A stretch of 64,000 nucleotides of DNA from Perca fluviatilis (Eukaryota; Chordata; Actinopteri; Perciformes; Percidae): positions 9,379,434-9,443,433 of the forward strand of contig NC_053123.1 of the NCBI RefSeq assembly GCF_010015445.1. Direction: 5' to 3'. Within the stretch, counting starts at the first letter, position 1. Every line of letters begins with the position of its first letter. Below are positions 38,009 through 51,368 of the stretch, one piece after another. The position numbers and the translations under genes were made by a program. The notes beneath the pieces were generated by a model. It was not told the DNA's origin. It saw only the letters and a list, made by a program, of their open reading frames with translations, and did not search any database.

Positions 38009-39759
38009 CTGGACCGGACACAATGAGAGAATGGAATAAGAATGTAATCACTGCATAGTAAAACAGTTCTAAGCACAGTTTGGAAACCTTTCCACTGCTT
38101 TCTCTTAGTGTAAAGATCAGTACAGCATCCAACATTTGACAGTCAGCTGCCAAAAAAAACATTGTATTTATGAGTTGTCTGATGGGAAAAGGATACTGGG
38201 TTGATGTTGGAGCTTTGTCGAATGAACCAACAAGAAATATATATTTGTAATGGTCTCTGCAGTGTACTACCACACAGTAATAAAAATAAAATTGACAAAA
38301 AAGTTAACCAACTGTTTACTGTGATGGATGTTATATCAAGTCTGTGAAAAGAAAATGTGAAATGAAATTAGAGGCTGCCAGGAAGGTAGCTATTCAATCG
38401 AAAAGCTGCTTTGGAGTGATGGAAGTTATCAGGCATATACATCCTATTATTATCATGCTTTAAAGTCTATTGGATTTTCTGTTCTCTGAATCTAGTCTGG
38501 CTACGTGAGATGGCTGCATTGCTAAACATCTAACAATTCAAAAAACTCTTTTGAATTTAAGGTCAGGAATAATTTAATATCACTGTTTGATCTCATCTTG
38601 GAGCAAAACTCTTGTGTGATTGTGACTTGAATTATAACACTGCACTCCGCTGCTTTCCATCAACTATTTCTGTTTTTCCTTCCTGCTGCCGCAAAGACAA
38701 TGCATAACTTTAACCGAGCTTCCAAAGGGGATTCTTCATGGGAATTTGAGCCTGAGATATCCCAAATGTAAAAACTAAACGAGAGCATGCTACAGATCAA
38801 AGGGATACTGTTTATTATTCTGACAAATGTGTTTAAGTCTAACAAGCATCAGAATATTGCCATGAATAATGATAAAAAAAAATTAAAAACAAAGGGAACA
38901 AAACAATGTGACCATTTTGTTTTGAAAATAGAAAAAATGAATGGGATAAAAGTAGAGAGGGTGTGAGGGAGGAAGAGGACTGAATGGAGGAAATCGGGAT
39001 AAAAGGTGAAGAAGAAGAGTAAGGAGGAGATAAGGAGATAGACAAAAGGTCAAATAGAAGGATGGACTGGAGAGAGAGCAAGTGAATAGAGAGGGTAAAT
39101 AAGATAAAGAGAAAAGAAAGAAGGAGAGAGAAAGCCGATTGACGGTGAAGGGTGACGTTGATTGATGGTGACATTCTTCAGGTCCACATGGAGATGAATG
39201 TTTAATGCTGTGACGTCTGCGAACACGCCTCACTATGGTAAATAATGAATCAACAATGAAGAGCAACAGCTAAGCCATGCTCCCTCAAGCCCTATAAAAG
39301 ACAAGAAAACTGATTCTGATTTTTCTTATTATTGTATTTATTATATGTTTCTTCTTTTTGCATCTATCTATTTGAGCAGCTGCACTCCAGCTTTTTTTTT
39401 GTTTTTTTAAATACAGGAGTGCAGTGGGAGTGGATGAGAATATGATCTCTGGAGATCACAGTAGCAGAAATAGCTAGATATCACACACCAGCATGAGAGC
39501 TCTTAAGCTCTTTCTCTTTCTCTCTCTCACACTCTCTCTCTCACTCTCTCTCACACACACACACACACACATACACACACAGACACACACATATACATAG
39601 ACAATAAAATAGACAAGGTCTCTCACGCAGGTTGAAACACACTTTCACTCTGATGCTAAGCCCACACATGGGTGCACACACACACTGCTTTTCCTGATAA
39701 CAGGGTCTTACAAAAGCTGTAAAGTACAACATTAAGGCTCTACTTAGCTGATACTTGTA

Positions 39760-39761
<2 letters not shown>

Positions 39762-39818
<57 letters not shown>
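39762..39818. repeat. (CA)28 microsatellite
   Basis: Uninterrupted CA array. Confidence 0.95.
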
Positions 39819-39820
<2 letters not shown>

Positions 39821-40753
39821 ATGGCTTGACCCGCACACTACATGAGCCTAGTGAGAAAAATGATAGATGTGCCAAAAACAAATGATTGATATGTGCTGCA
39901 GGGCTAACATAAAATGAGATTAAAGAAGGAGAGAAGGAGGGAAGGAGGAACAAAGAGTTGAATGAAGCAGGGAAAAGGGAAGATTTAAGGGAAGGGGTAG
40001 GGAGGAGAAAATGAGAGACAGAGAGAGCAAAGTGGGAATGGAAGCTGTCAGCAAAGGCAATATAAGGACAGAAGAGAAAGTAGAATGAGATGGAAGGAGA
40101 AAAAAAACAGGAAAGAGAGATAGGTAGAAGGTAGAGAAAAAAGTAGAGAGAGACATAAAAGTGTGATTTAAGTTAATGACATGTCACTGACTGACTGCTT
40201 TATGTTTGCCTTTATAGGCCTGTGTAGGACATTATCACATCCCCCTGGCAGTGTGTTCGGGTGTGTGTTTGTCAATATGTGCAGGGAAAAGAAAAGAGAA
40301 GATACTGCATAGCTATTAGAGGGTATGTTTGGTTATAAAGTTTCTCTGTAGGTTATAGACATATCTTCCTGAAAGTGTTGTCACTCTGTTTTCCTCTAAA
40401 GTGACACACTCTGTCATCTCTCTCAACAAAAGGCAAAGTAGTCTGAAACTTTCACAATTTTGCTTATAAAGTCAGTGTTTTCCTCAGGCCAGTGATTGAT
40501 TGCAGACATTACAAGGCACCGGAGATGGGGAATACACGGGGAAACAGAAACGGCCAAAAGATGCATTGAATGGGTTCTCACTGCTGAGAGTATAGTGAGA
40601 AAAGTAGGGTGATATATAATGCAATTTCAGGTGTTAAAATAGGGTAAAAAATAGGATATCGGTAGACAAGAACACAGGCAAAGATACATGATGTATGCCA
40701 CATCCCTGTCTCTTTTGTCTGCTTTCTCCCTCTCTGTCTCTTTATCATACACA

Positions 40754-40785
<32 letters not shown>

Positions 40786-40950
40786 GCACAGGGACACATA
40801 CACACAAGCAGTATCATATTGTTTAGGTGTGATTGCGATTTGTGTGGGTGCTGAAATAGCCCTCCTAGATAAGAGCATATCTGTCCCTCTCAATGGTCAC
40901 TACGATGGCAACAGAGAGAGGCTCTAACCCAATAATGATACAGTGCAGCT

Positions 40951-40954
<4 letters not shown>

Positions 40955-41020
<66 letters not shown>
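40955..41020. repeat. (CA)33 microsatellite
   Basis: Uninterrupted CA array. Confidence 0.95.
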
Positions 41021-41024
<4 letters not shown>

Positions 41025-41700
41025 AACTCTCTCTTTTACCATTTCTATAACACAGACAGACAAACACACAAACACAGCCAGTCTAATTAAGTTTTATCTA
41101 TTTATAGTATTGAGCTGATTATGCTGGTGGAAATCGTGTTTGTTTGCCAGGGCTGCAGATGAAAGCTGAGAGCCTGTTACTCTCTGATGTTATCACCCAC
41201 ACATCACACTCTAGTATTATTCTATTAGGACTGAGTCTGTGTGTATGTGTGTGTGTGTGTGTGTGTGTGTTGTGTGAGTGGGAGACAGAGAGGGAGGATA
41301 TGTATATGAAAGAGCGAGGGCAAGAGTGTGAGTGCACATGAGAGTGGGTGTGTTGTGTGCATGTGAAAGACAGAGAAATAGATGAGAGGAAGGAGAGGAG
41401 AATATGAATAGAAGCATTGAATGGATTGATGGATGGACACATTTCTGAATTGTTTATCATTAGGTTATATAAATGAAGAGGAAAAAAAAAAAACTTTTAC
41501 ATTTGCTTGCTTGTTCTTTTTCAGGCAATGTTTTCTGAGGGAGTTATGTTTGCTGTGACCCACCTTCTGACCCGGTGTAAAAGCCAGTATATCATTGGTA
41601 TTAAATTTGGCAAGACCACTACCATGTTTTCACAAGAGTGAGTCCCATGAGGAGAAAAGTCTGAGAAACTCTGCAGAAGAAGACGCTTCATCTTTCTTAC

Positions 41701-41845
41701 CCGTAATCTGACAGCCGTAGAGTTCGAAGCGCAGTGCGATGCCGTTCTTCCACGTCTGAGGTCTGATTCGTACGAAGCGGGCCAGGACCGGCTGTGGGAT
41801 CCGATTGAGAACCACCTCTGTGGCATCAGTGTTGGCATGGAAAAC
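41701..41845 (-). CDS. nrp2: nrp2 exon: end of b1 discoidin domain
   Basis: The acceptor CTCTGCATAG|GTTTTC (phase 0) opens 145 nt ending at TACGG|GTAAGA (phase 1). It encodes VFHANTDATEVVLNRIPQPV, then LARFVRIRPQTWKNGIALRF and ELYGCQIT. This matches human VFQANNDATEVVLNKLHAPLLTRFVRIRPQTWHSGIALRLELFGCRVT. It includes the closing cysteine of b1, the VEGF and heparin-binding domain. Confidence 0.97.
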
Positions 41846-42199
41846 CTATGCAGAGAGAGGAACAGACATAATTTAATGATACTACATTATAATGGCTGTA
41901 GGGATTCTCCCTTGCTACTCTGGACAGGAAGGGCAGAGGGCACAGTGCGCGACACAGAGCTGAGCTGCCTCAGCGTCTTCTAAAGGACAACACAGGGACA
42001 CAGCGGACTTTATGGACACTTATCCTCTTGGTCAACAGGACAAAGGATAAAGTCAGCTGTTGCAAAGTCATAAATCATTACAATTTGTTTTGCTTTGATA
42101 TATGTATTTAACAGTTTCCTGTGTTTTCTGTGAAAAAGGCGAGGACAGTGGAGAAGCCTTATTAACCCTGATATGGTTCAGACAGTTTGTTCACATGTT

Positions 42200-42590
42200 G
42201 AGATCTTAGCCACGCTAAGTCAGTTGGTCTGTCAGTTGGTCCACCACTTTGGTCCAGGCTGAAATAGCTCAACAACTATTGCATGGATTGCCTTAAATGT
42301 ATGGTTCCCAGATTATGTCTCCTTATGACTTTGGTGATTGGCATCCAGCCAAAAGAACAAATTCCCAACTTTTCTTCTAGTGCCCCATGATGTTCACATT
42401 TGAGGCTTTGAGTGAAATGTCTTAATGACTACTGGACTGATTGCTATACAATTTGGTAGAGACATTCACATCTACCTCTGAAAGAATTGTAGTAACTTTG
42501 GAAATCCCTTTACATTTTATGAATGAAGTAATGGCAGTAACATGGACATCTCAACTATAACTTAATGGTCAACAGTTTAAACAATCTAAA
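42200..42590. repeat. decayed teleost interspersed repeat
   Basis: It contains TTGGTCCACCACTTTGGTCC, GAAATAGCTCAACAACTATT, CATGGATTGCC and ACAATTTGGTAGAGACATTC, a combination recurrent in percomorph genomes. Two imperfect internal copies (about 42270 and 42430) share the 'ACTATTGSATGGATTGC...' theme. Ends not fixed. Confidence 0.55.
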
Positions 42591-42789
42591 TAAGTGCACA
42601 GACAGACTATTAAACAACAGGGATCCATAGCAACAATATATATGGTTCAAACTGGACAGTTTTATGCTCAGGACAAACTAAGAATGAACTAAAATTACAA
42701 TCTTCCTCTTCGATGTGCTCACATACATAAACAGACAGTGAATATATTGCTTCTGTTCAAAAAGGAAGGAATGAGTGCAGAGGTTTTCC

Positions 42790-42790
<1 letters not shown>

Positions 42791-42840
<50 letters not shown>

Positions 42841-42942
42841 ACAGTCTTAGGGCATGCAGTGTGTAATAAATCACGGGTGTAAGTATGTGAGAGAGCATCC
42901 TCCACTACGTTCTCTTGACTTAACCACACACACACACACACA

Positions 42943-42978
<36 letters not shown>
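42791..42978. repeat. two CA arrays
   Basis: Arrays at 42791-42834 and 42925-42978, both with small interruptions. Confidence 0.92.
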
Positions 42979-42981
<3 letters not shown>

Positions 42982-43869
42982 AGAAAACATCAACTTTACT
43001 CATTCAAGCACAGAGAGCAAAGAAAAACATACACTGTCGCCCCTCAACGCACAGACATACACAACATGATACTGTCTCACACGTACACCACCAAACACAC
43101 ACTCTCATAAAGTGCCCTCTGAGCTCCGACACTCCCCACCATACATAACACACACACACAAAGTAATTTCCTCTGAAAACACACACAAATAAAGATGAAG
43201 AAAGGAAACTGAATGCAAGCGCACATTGCCAGAAGCATTCTTTTTGTCTCTTTTATCTCTGTCTATCTGACAGTCATGTCTCTCTCTTTCTTTCTCTCTC
43301 TCTCTCTTTCTCTCTGCCATGATGACCGCTGTATACACTGTATGCATTGGATACACTGATGTAAATTTAAGAAGAAAAAAATCAATCCTGTTGTTTCATT
43401 AGAGAACCTCAAAGGCCTTCCCTCTGTGTCTCTAACACTCTTTCTATTATGTTACATCAGTGCTGAAAACACAGCATAATGTGTTTATTACAGAGAGCAG
43501 TAAAGCTCATTTAACAGAGCCAAAAGACTCAATTACTTGCTTGGGTACTCATTTATAGATGTTCGCTTTTGTTTTTAGAGTGTGTGTGCCTGTGTGTAAA
43601 TTCCCTATTTTCCTCCTGTTCCCAATCCATTAAACAGCATGACCCGTCAGGGGTGACAAAATATGGATGAAAGGGAACAGGAGTGGGCTACTAGGCCAGC
43701 TGGGAATTGAACCCATGACCCACTGGGTGTATGATACAAAGTCAGATGCAGTGAACGCATGCCCTTACAATGGCCTTAATACCAGAAACTGTGACCAGTT
43801 AAATGATGGAAAAATGCCTAAAGGCCCCAAAAGACCTAATGGGATTGTGGCAGTGGACTGTAATTACAA

Positions 43870-43872
<3 letters not shown>

Positions 43873-43965
<93 letters not shown>
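43873..43965. repeat. (TG)46 microsatellite
   Basis: Uninterrupted array of about 93 bases. Confidence 0.97.
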
Positions 43966-43966
<1 letters not shown>

Positions 43967-44105
43967 GGAGTGTCGGTGTGTAAAAGTGTAATTATGAAGT
44001 CCCACTCTAAGGAGTTGGGGGCTTGTGGGTGATTTCTGATTTCCCTTGGTGCCCACTGAAACTTTTCCTCAGCCCATGTGTGCACGCACACATATACACA
44101 TATAC

Positions 44106-44144
<39 letters not shown>

Positions 44145-44917
44145 TATGTATGTGCCTTATGTGTACATAAGAATGTGCATACAGTGTGAGTCTTTGACTT
44201 TTTGTGCATGTGTGTTTGTGTGAATGTATGTAAAACCTTGCTAGTGTCCTTTACCAGCAGTATTAATTTGTGATGGCATGTTTGTGTGTGTGGCAGACAC
44301 TTCTGTATACATGCTGTTCATTTTTTTTCTCTATTATCAGCTTTGTTCAGGGTTACCAGACAGAGCTGCAACCGTATTTCAGCTTCTGCTTGGTGAAAAC
44401 CTTACTGCTACAACTGCTGCTTTACTTTTGTCAGTAAACTGAAATCCTATTAGTAGCAGGCTGAAAACATGATAAGACCAGCACTCATTGCTGTCAGATC
44501 TTACCACACACTGATAATCTTCATAAGAACTGTAAAGAAAATCTCTTTAATATTCAAAATCAATGGTAAACTGACCGTGTCAACATTTAAATATGTTTTT
44601 TACACAGTGCATATCTTACACTGCAGAATGTTGGTTGTCCCCTTTTGTAAATTGGCATATGTTGTCATGCAGTTAAATAGTCATAGTAGTATCGCACTAC
44701 ACACTTATTAACAAAATGTTTTTCTTACAATATATTACTGTAAACAAAAGCCTCTCGTCCAGGTCTTGGCTCTACAGTGGGAATCCACAGTGAGGAGGTA
44801 GAAGGGGATATGTATCTCTGAGGTCTTCAACTTAAATTCACTGACCGTCAGTCTCTTTCTGAAAGGCTTCTGCAACAATCAGCTAATGGACTGAACCCGC
44901 AACCCAGCTCAGGTTAT

Positions 44918-44956
<39 letters not shown>

Positions 44957-45067
44957 TTGTGTGTGTCTGTTTTGTGCAGGTTTTTTAATGGTCCGATGTC
45001 TTCGCCTGTGTTAAGAGACAAGGCAAGCTGACACCAGGAACACTGGAGTTAACAGATGCTTAGCTTT

Positions 45068-45070
<3 letters not shown>

Positions 45071-45111
<41 letters not shown>

Positions 45112-45146
45112 ACACACACACACACACAACACACACACACACACAC
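45071..45146. repeat. compound (TC)19 and CA array
   Basis: TC units 45071-45108, then CA units interrupted once by AACA to 45146. Confidence 0.94.
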
Positions 45147-45450
45147 AGACAAGCAAATTCTATAAGAACAATTCAAAGCAAGCGAAATCTTCCCAATTCC
45201 AATGCCACTTTCATCTCTCAGTAAAGGTCAGAGGTAATAGACATGGAGTGAATACTATTTTCTCCTTCATTTACACACACCTACTGTGCTGAATATCAAT
45301 AGTGTGCAGGGCAGAAGGACACACGTTGTGTAGCTGCCCCTGGTTTGTAGTCAAAAGGAGACTAACCAGGGCTAACGTGTAACTACAGGATAAAAAAAGA
45401 GCCTGACGAGGAATATGTCCACCTCATGGGAAAGAAAAGAACAGGTGTGC

Positions 45451-45458
45451 GTGTGTGT

Positions 45459-45553
<95 letters not shown>
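45451..45553. repeat. (TG)n microsatellite
   Basis: TG array with a single TCTG break near 45472, then uninterrupted to 45553. Confidence 0.96.
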
Positions 45554-45554
<1 letters not shown>

Positions 45555-45712
45555 CTGTGTCGTGAGCCTGCAGGGCCACAGTCAGTCAGCCAGTGAGGAC
45601 CAGCGCAGACACGCTGAATTATTCAAATGTCCGCGCTATGTGTGTGTGTGGATAGAGTTATAAAATAGTAAAACACCCCCCCATCTCCTCTCATTTCATC
45701 ACACAAGGACAA

Positions 45713-45746
<34 letters not shown>

Positions 45747-47582
45747 TTCAAGGAGGTGACCTGTGTTTGACAGCTGAATCCTGGTGTATGTGCGACAGCA
45801 CAGTCCACAAATCTCACAAACCGAATGACACATGGCACCCTTATAATATCCCCCTTTGTCCCTTTCCTCTCTTTTTCTCTCAGTTTTTTGTCACATTGCC
45901 CATTTGTCACAAATTCTTTCCTCCCTCTCTCCTTTGACCTCACTCTCCCTCCTGCCTTTCCCTCACCTCCCTCCTTCCACTACTCTGTCGTTTTATTTAA
46001 TTCCCCCTCTCCTGACATCCTTACAGTCTGTGTTGCTGAGACCCCTGATCTATCCAGAGGGATTTGTGGTCAACACCCTTGTCTGCTATTCTCATTAATC
46101 CTCCTCTCCTCCGTGCCTTCGTCCATCCGTCCATCCTTCCTTCTTTTGCTCCGTGGTTCCCCTGTGAACACTTCTTTTCCCCTCTCTGCCTCTTTCCTTC
46201 ACTCACTTGTTCCCCTATGAACCTAACTCCCTTCGGCTTCCACCTCTCTTCCTCCCTCTGCACAGCTCAGTTTCTTCTCTCTCTATCAGCTCAATGCTTG
46301 ACTGCTTGACATTTTGCTTGTGTTTTGCTTTCTTTCTTTCAAACTACACTTTCCTCTCATCACGAACCATCTCCCTCCCTCTGATTCCACCCACGTCTCC
46401 CACCTCCATCCCTCTCTCTCTCCATCCATCCATCCTCGCTCCCACAGATTAAGGTGGGAATAGGAGGTTTTGGTCTTGGCTGAGGTCCAGTGTTGTAATG
46501 GCCACAGACAGCTCTGCCTGCAGCAATTCAAGAGGGCTACGTAATGACATTTGTACCGCGTTATGCTTAAAGGTACCTCTACCAGCAGAAGGTCTCAGAC
46601 TCTTTTAGACGAGGAGTCGAACTAAGACAACATCGTCGAGACCTCAGGTCACTGAAAATTGCCACTTTTCTCTCAGCATGTGGGCAACCTCCCATACCCA
46701 GGCCCACAGCCAACTCTGAGCACTGCTTAAAGTTATACTGATAGTGTCATTATCTTTTTTCCTGTTTCTGCATGATGCTCACGTTAGTGCTCTCATGATA
46801 GTTTACATGAGGAGTCAAATGATCTGACATGACCTGATCATCAAGAGGTGGTATGAAAAATGGCTGCCGCAAAAGTAAAAACAGGAACAGAGAAAGAAAG
46901 AAACTCTTGTGGATTAAAAGAGAAAAAGAAAACTTCAAAAACAAATTGCCTAAGAATCACAACTAATCCTAGATAAACGGCACAGCATATTGGTTCTGCA
47001 ATGATGATTTCTAATATAATCTTGTTCACCCTGCATTCCCCCGTCTTATACTTTGCCCATCTGTCTGCTCCTTTTCCCTCTTTATCTAGTGAACGTCTTA
47101 AAAAGTACCTGTCATTTGTGAGAATGTAGGAACAAATGCTGTATGAATATTACTTCTCTTTCTCCCCACAAAACGCTCCCACAAGTTAACATATATTCCA
47201 TATGTGCCATCTGGTTCACAACAGGCCTTTAATGACATTATCAAATACATTACAGATCACACAAATCATCATGATGTTGTGTGACAGTGGCGCCGCCCCC
47301 TATGGGCTGGCTCCCAGATGTTTAAAAGAAGAGTGTGTGTCTTTGTGTGCACAGTGGCTGCTTTATTAAGAGTTACTCATCCGAGGATAATGTTAACATA
47401 CAACAAGCATTCATGTGTGTGTTCTTGCTGTTGTGTTGTGCAGGAGTGTGTGTTCGCAGGAGCAGAGGCAGTTTGCTATGCTCATACTTTTCTTTTCATA
47501 ATATCCATGTGGCTCCCATTAATTTTTGTCCTCCTTTCATGCCTCTTGCTCATAAAACATGAATTCAATAATTCTTCTAGAT

Positions 47583-47617
<35 letters not shown>

Positions 47618-48516
47618 AAACCATTGCTGTAGCCAAGCACAAAAAGTAATTTGTTCGAGCAACATAAACATGCCTGTCTATTTCATGATGACTTTCTCAG
47701 AACATTGGGGGGGGGGGGATGATAGAGTGTCGAGGGAGAGGAAAACGCAGGGAGGGAAAAGAGTGCAAGAGTGGAAGGATAAGGTGAATGGAGATGTGAA
47801 GAGAGTGAGTGTGTAGACGAGGAGGGAGTATTTATGAATGACAGACTTTGAGAGAACTAGTAAAGGGGTGAGTGAATGAAAATGTCAGACGAGAGATGGA
47901 TGGATGGATGAATGGACAGTTCAGAGCAGGTTCAACAAGTTAAACAGAGAGGAGTTAGGGCATTTCTATATATGCCTTGCATTGGTAGAAAAACTACTTT
48001 ATCTCGAATTAAAGTAGAAAATAAATCATTATATGTGCTTTAAGTTCCGAAAATACTTTTACACGCTTACAACTGATCATAAAATGATCTAGGATCTGCT
48101 CTCAATTATGAAAATATTTTCCTTGGATTATCCTGTGAATGCAGACACAGCATTGTACACACCCCAGCTATAAAACACTCTGCCAAAAGATTATTTTGGC
48201 CATTGACATTTGAGTTATTTATATGTATTTTTAACATAAATGACAGACTCTCACTTACTGCCCAAAAGTTGACAGTTAGGATGGCAAGGCCGATGCTGAC
48301 TGACTGTCTGCGGCATGTCAGCTGAGAAGGGACATTAGCCCCCAAGATGCTGACACCATCGCTTCATCATCAGATAAATGACCATCGCTCTCTTCGTCTT
48401 TTTTCAGCTCTCGCTGCTCTACCTTTACTCTGCTTCCTCTTTCATCGCTCCCTCTCAGGACAGAGGAAGCACCATGACATGAATACCAAATTGTAAGCCT
48501 GTATATAGTATATTCA

Positions 48517-48850
48517 AGTCAATTTTATTTTCACATATCACAAATTTGCCTCAAGGGGCGTAACAATCTGTACAGCATACAGCAACCTTCCTTAGACCCT
48601 CGATTCGAAAAAGGACAAAACTCCACAAAAAAAAAAAGAAAAACTTATAAAAAACTTTAACAGGGAAAAAATGGAAGAAAGCTCAGAAAGAGCATCAGAG
48701 AAGGGATCCCTCATCCAGGACGGACAGGCATGCAATAGATGTTGTGTGTACAGAATAGACCAACATGGTAAAATTACAGTATGGACAATCAGGATGACAA
48801 AATATTCATACAGTATATCTGGTTAATATCCATAAAGTACAGAGATGATG
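48517..48850. repeat. teleost interspersed repeat (retroelement-like)
   Basis: It begins TTCAAGTCAATTTTATTTTC and continues CAAATTTGCCTCAAGGGGC, CCTTCCTTAGACCCTCGATT and GGGATCCCTCATCCAGGACG. These motifs recur in many ray-finned fish genomes next to A-rich stretches. The exact family was not determined. Confidence 0.6.
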
Positions 48851-48931
48851 ACCCTGATCTAACCATCAGATTACAGCACAGACTGTTTCACCAGGGGGGC
48901 TCAAAAAGACTGTTACCAGTTGGTTTGTGGT

Positions 48932-48953
48932 TTTGTGTGTGTGTGTGAGTGTG

Positions 48954-49042
<89 letters not shown>

Positions 49043-49137
49043 AGGGAAGACAAGGGAGGGATACTCTACCAGAAGCTGCTGCTGATTTATTCTAAACCCC
49101 TCCTCCTCCTCAAAGATAGACACACACACACATATAT

Positions 49138-49190
<53 letters not shown>
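48932..49190. repeat. paired TG (48932-49041) and CA (49139-49190) arrays
   Basis: A TG array and a CA array lie about 100 bases apart. They are complementary, so single strands of this region could fold back. Confidence 0.94.
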
Positions 49191-49197
<7 letters not shown>

Positions 49198-49403
49198 GTG
49201 TCTCCTGAGGCATTCAGCGCTGAAGCAGCTTTCCAGGGTTATTGGAGGAATCAAGAGGGATTATGGGTGGTGACACGAACTAACCTCAAAACACAATTAT
49301 TAATCTGTTTTGCATATTGGATTGTTATTGTTTTATAGTCTGGTGTCAGCAGAATATTGCTATTTGACTGACAATACAACTGGCTGAATGACGAACTAAC
49401 TGA

Positions 49404-49470
49404 GTGATTGATTGATTGATTGATTGATTGAGTGATTGATTGATTGATTGATTGGTTGGTTGGTTGGTTG
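49404..49470. repeat. (ATTG)n / (GGTT)n tetranucleotide array
   Basis: ATTG units with a GAGTG break, changing to TTGG units at about 49452. Confidence 0.94.
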
Positions 49471-50448
49471 AGTGATAAGTTAAAAAGAGTTGAATTTACT
49501 TGCTCATACTGCACCAATTTATTACATTATCAATGTTCTATTCAATTTAACCATCGACTAAGTTTAATAGGCATAAACAGGATTTTAAAAAATCTCACAC
49601 TTACCTCCTTTCTTCTTCTATTGTCCCTTTATTTATATATATTTTTTCTCTACAACTCCCTGTATTTTAGCCATCCATCATTTCTCTGGGACTTGGCTAC
49701 ATCTATAAGACTTACGGGATCTGCAGTCCGCAGACTAGCCCCAGATGGTTAGACGGAATCTCCGGTTTCTTTCTCAAATGCAGAAGCATTTGAACTGTAT
49801 GCATGCATCTGTGAGTGTGTGTGCATGTATTAATGAAGGAATAAGGGTTTATAGCACAAAGCTAGACGTGGTGGCGTTAGACCGCAGCACAAACATATGT
49901 GACCACTATCGCAGTGGGAGAACGGCCGTGATGGAAAAAACAGCCAAAACCACTGGAACGCTCCTCTACTTTAATTGCAGTTGCAACCATTTTAACAACG
50001 CTCGGTACCGTCTGCTTCGATTCTAGACTGCAGCACATTCACCGATGATTCATCATGCTTTAACACCACTGAGAGAAACAGCTAAGAAACCTGTCCAACC
50101 AGGTCGACGTTAGGCAGAACTCTGACCGGTGAGTAACAGAAACCAGATGGGATGTGAAAAGCAGACTGTGCAGTCTACTGTAAGTGTAGCTGCATTCAAT
50201 GATGTAAGGTATCACTTGGAGCTTGGAGACGTGTGCTGATTCTGGCTTGGTCGTAAACCCTTAAATGACTGTAATTGCAGACACCGGTTGAATTTTGGGC
50301 TTGTGGTCAAGTGTTGCTGCATATATTCCATCTCATATGTTCCTCTGCCTCTTCCATGTGCATGTCGAGGCATGTGTGTCACCTAAGAGCATCCAGACTT
50401 TCTCTCTCGTCTTGACTACTTAGCGGTCCATGTCAAGACAGGAATATG

Positions 50449-50456
50449 TGTGTGTG

Positions 50457-50491
<35 letters not shown>

Positions 50492-50516
50492 GCGTGTGTG
50501 TGTGTGTGCGTGTGCG
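50449..50516. repeat. interrupted TG array close to a donor site
   Basis: TG units with TTTG and CG interruptions, ending 36 bases from the nrp2 donor at 50552. Confidence 0.93.
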
Positions 50517-50552
50517 GTGTGTGCTTCTGTTTGTGCATGAGTCTGAGCCTAC

Positions 50553-50708
50553 CTTATGATTCTTGCCATGTCTGTACACCATCCAGTCCTCTCCGTTGGT
50601 GCTGACCTCCAGCTTAAAGGTGGTGACATGGTAAGCCTTTTGAGTTTCCTTTGAAATGGCGCCCTGCGTGGCGATGCCTGTAAGCACCTTCAAGGTATGG
50701 AGGTCCAC
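50553..50708 (-). CDS. nrp2: nrp2 exon: middle of b1 discoidin domain
   Basis: The acceptor CCGCCAACAG|GTGGAC (phase 0) opens 156 nt ending at CATAAG|GTAGGC (phase 0). It encodes VDLHTLKVLTGIATQGAISK, then ETQKAYHVTTFKLEVSTNG and EDWMVYRHGKNHK. The AISKET and following Tyr carry the Ser, Thr and Tyr that line the C-end-rule pocket binding the ligand's terminal carboxylate in neuropilins (S346, T349, Y353 in NRP1). STNGEDWMVYRHGKNHK is identical to my memory of human NRP2. Confidence 0.97.
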
Positions 50709-50836
50709 CTGTTGGCGGGGAGGAGAGAGGAAGTTTTATCAAAGAATAAAAACATCATGAATAATGAACATCAAAGAATGCGCACAAGCTCAAACCTGAT
50801 CAATCAGCTGGTTTTCGAAGGAGTGTCTGGTGTATA

Positions 50837-51368
50837 CAGTAGTGGAAAGTAAATTTACAAGAGTACTGTATTTAAGTACAAATTTAAGGTACTTGTACTT
50901 TACTTGAGTCTTTTCTTTACATGCCACTTTCTACTTCTACTCCACTACATTTCAGAGGGAAATATTGTACTTTTTACTCCACTACATTAATCTAACAACT
51001 TTAGTTACTAATTAATCTTTACAGATTAAGATTAGCACACAAAACACATGTAGTTTATAAAATGCAATGTTGTATTGTAAATTAAACTACCCAACAATAT
51101 ACAGGCCTCCCAGTCCAGCTGATTAGCCGATTAAACACTTAGTTGACTGACAGAACTGTATGGATCGTTTCCAGTTCTTAAAATGTGAGGATTTTTCTGC
51201 ATTGAGTACTTATATTTTGAATACTTTAAGTACATTTTCCTGATGAAACTTAACTACTTTTACTTAAGTAACATTTTCAATGCAGGACTTTTACTTGTAA
51301 CAGAGTATTTTTGTGTGATATTAGTAATTTTACTTAAGTAAAAGATCTGAATACTTCTTCCATCACTG
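50837..51368. mobile_element. hAT-type non-autonomous element (532 bp) with perfect 8-bp target duplication
   Basis: The left end begins CAGTAGTGGAAAGTAA; the right end on the other strand begins CAGTGATGGAAGAAGTATTC. The interior has the recurrent ACTTTACTTGAG / TACTTTTACTTAAGTAA theme known from percomorph short hAT elements. The flanks are GGTGTATA at 50829-50836 and again at 51369-51376, an exact 8-bp duplication. It has no coding capacity. Confidence 0.93.

Larger units (their letters stand above)
38009..41700. other. nrp2 intron, 3.7 kb
   Basis: TC/CA arrays at 39510-39595, a CA array at 39762-39818, CA arrays at 40757-40784 and 40955-41020, and a TG stretch at 41238-41271. Purine-rich segments at 38935-39130 and 39915-40155. 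No supported exon. Confidence 0.75.
41846..50552. other. nrp2 intron, 8.7 kb
   Basis: Decayed interspersed repeat at about 42200-42590. CA/TG arrays at 42791-42834, 42925-42978, 43873-43965, 44113-44141, 44921-44953, 45115-45146, 45451-45553, 45717-45742, 47584-47616, 48962-49041 and 49139-49190. A TC array at 45071-45108, a G12 run near 47707-47718, an interspersed repeat at 48517-48850 and an ATTG array at 49404-49470. A TG-rich stretch reaches 50516, close to the next exon. No supported exon. Confidence 0.7.

Noticed and set aside
49745..50026. 93-codon plus-strand frame with several cysteines
   Set aside because: No matching family and no splice or promoter context; treated as chance.
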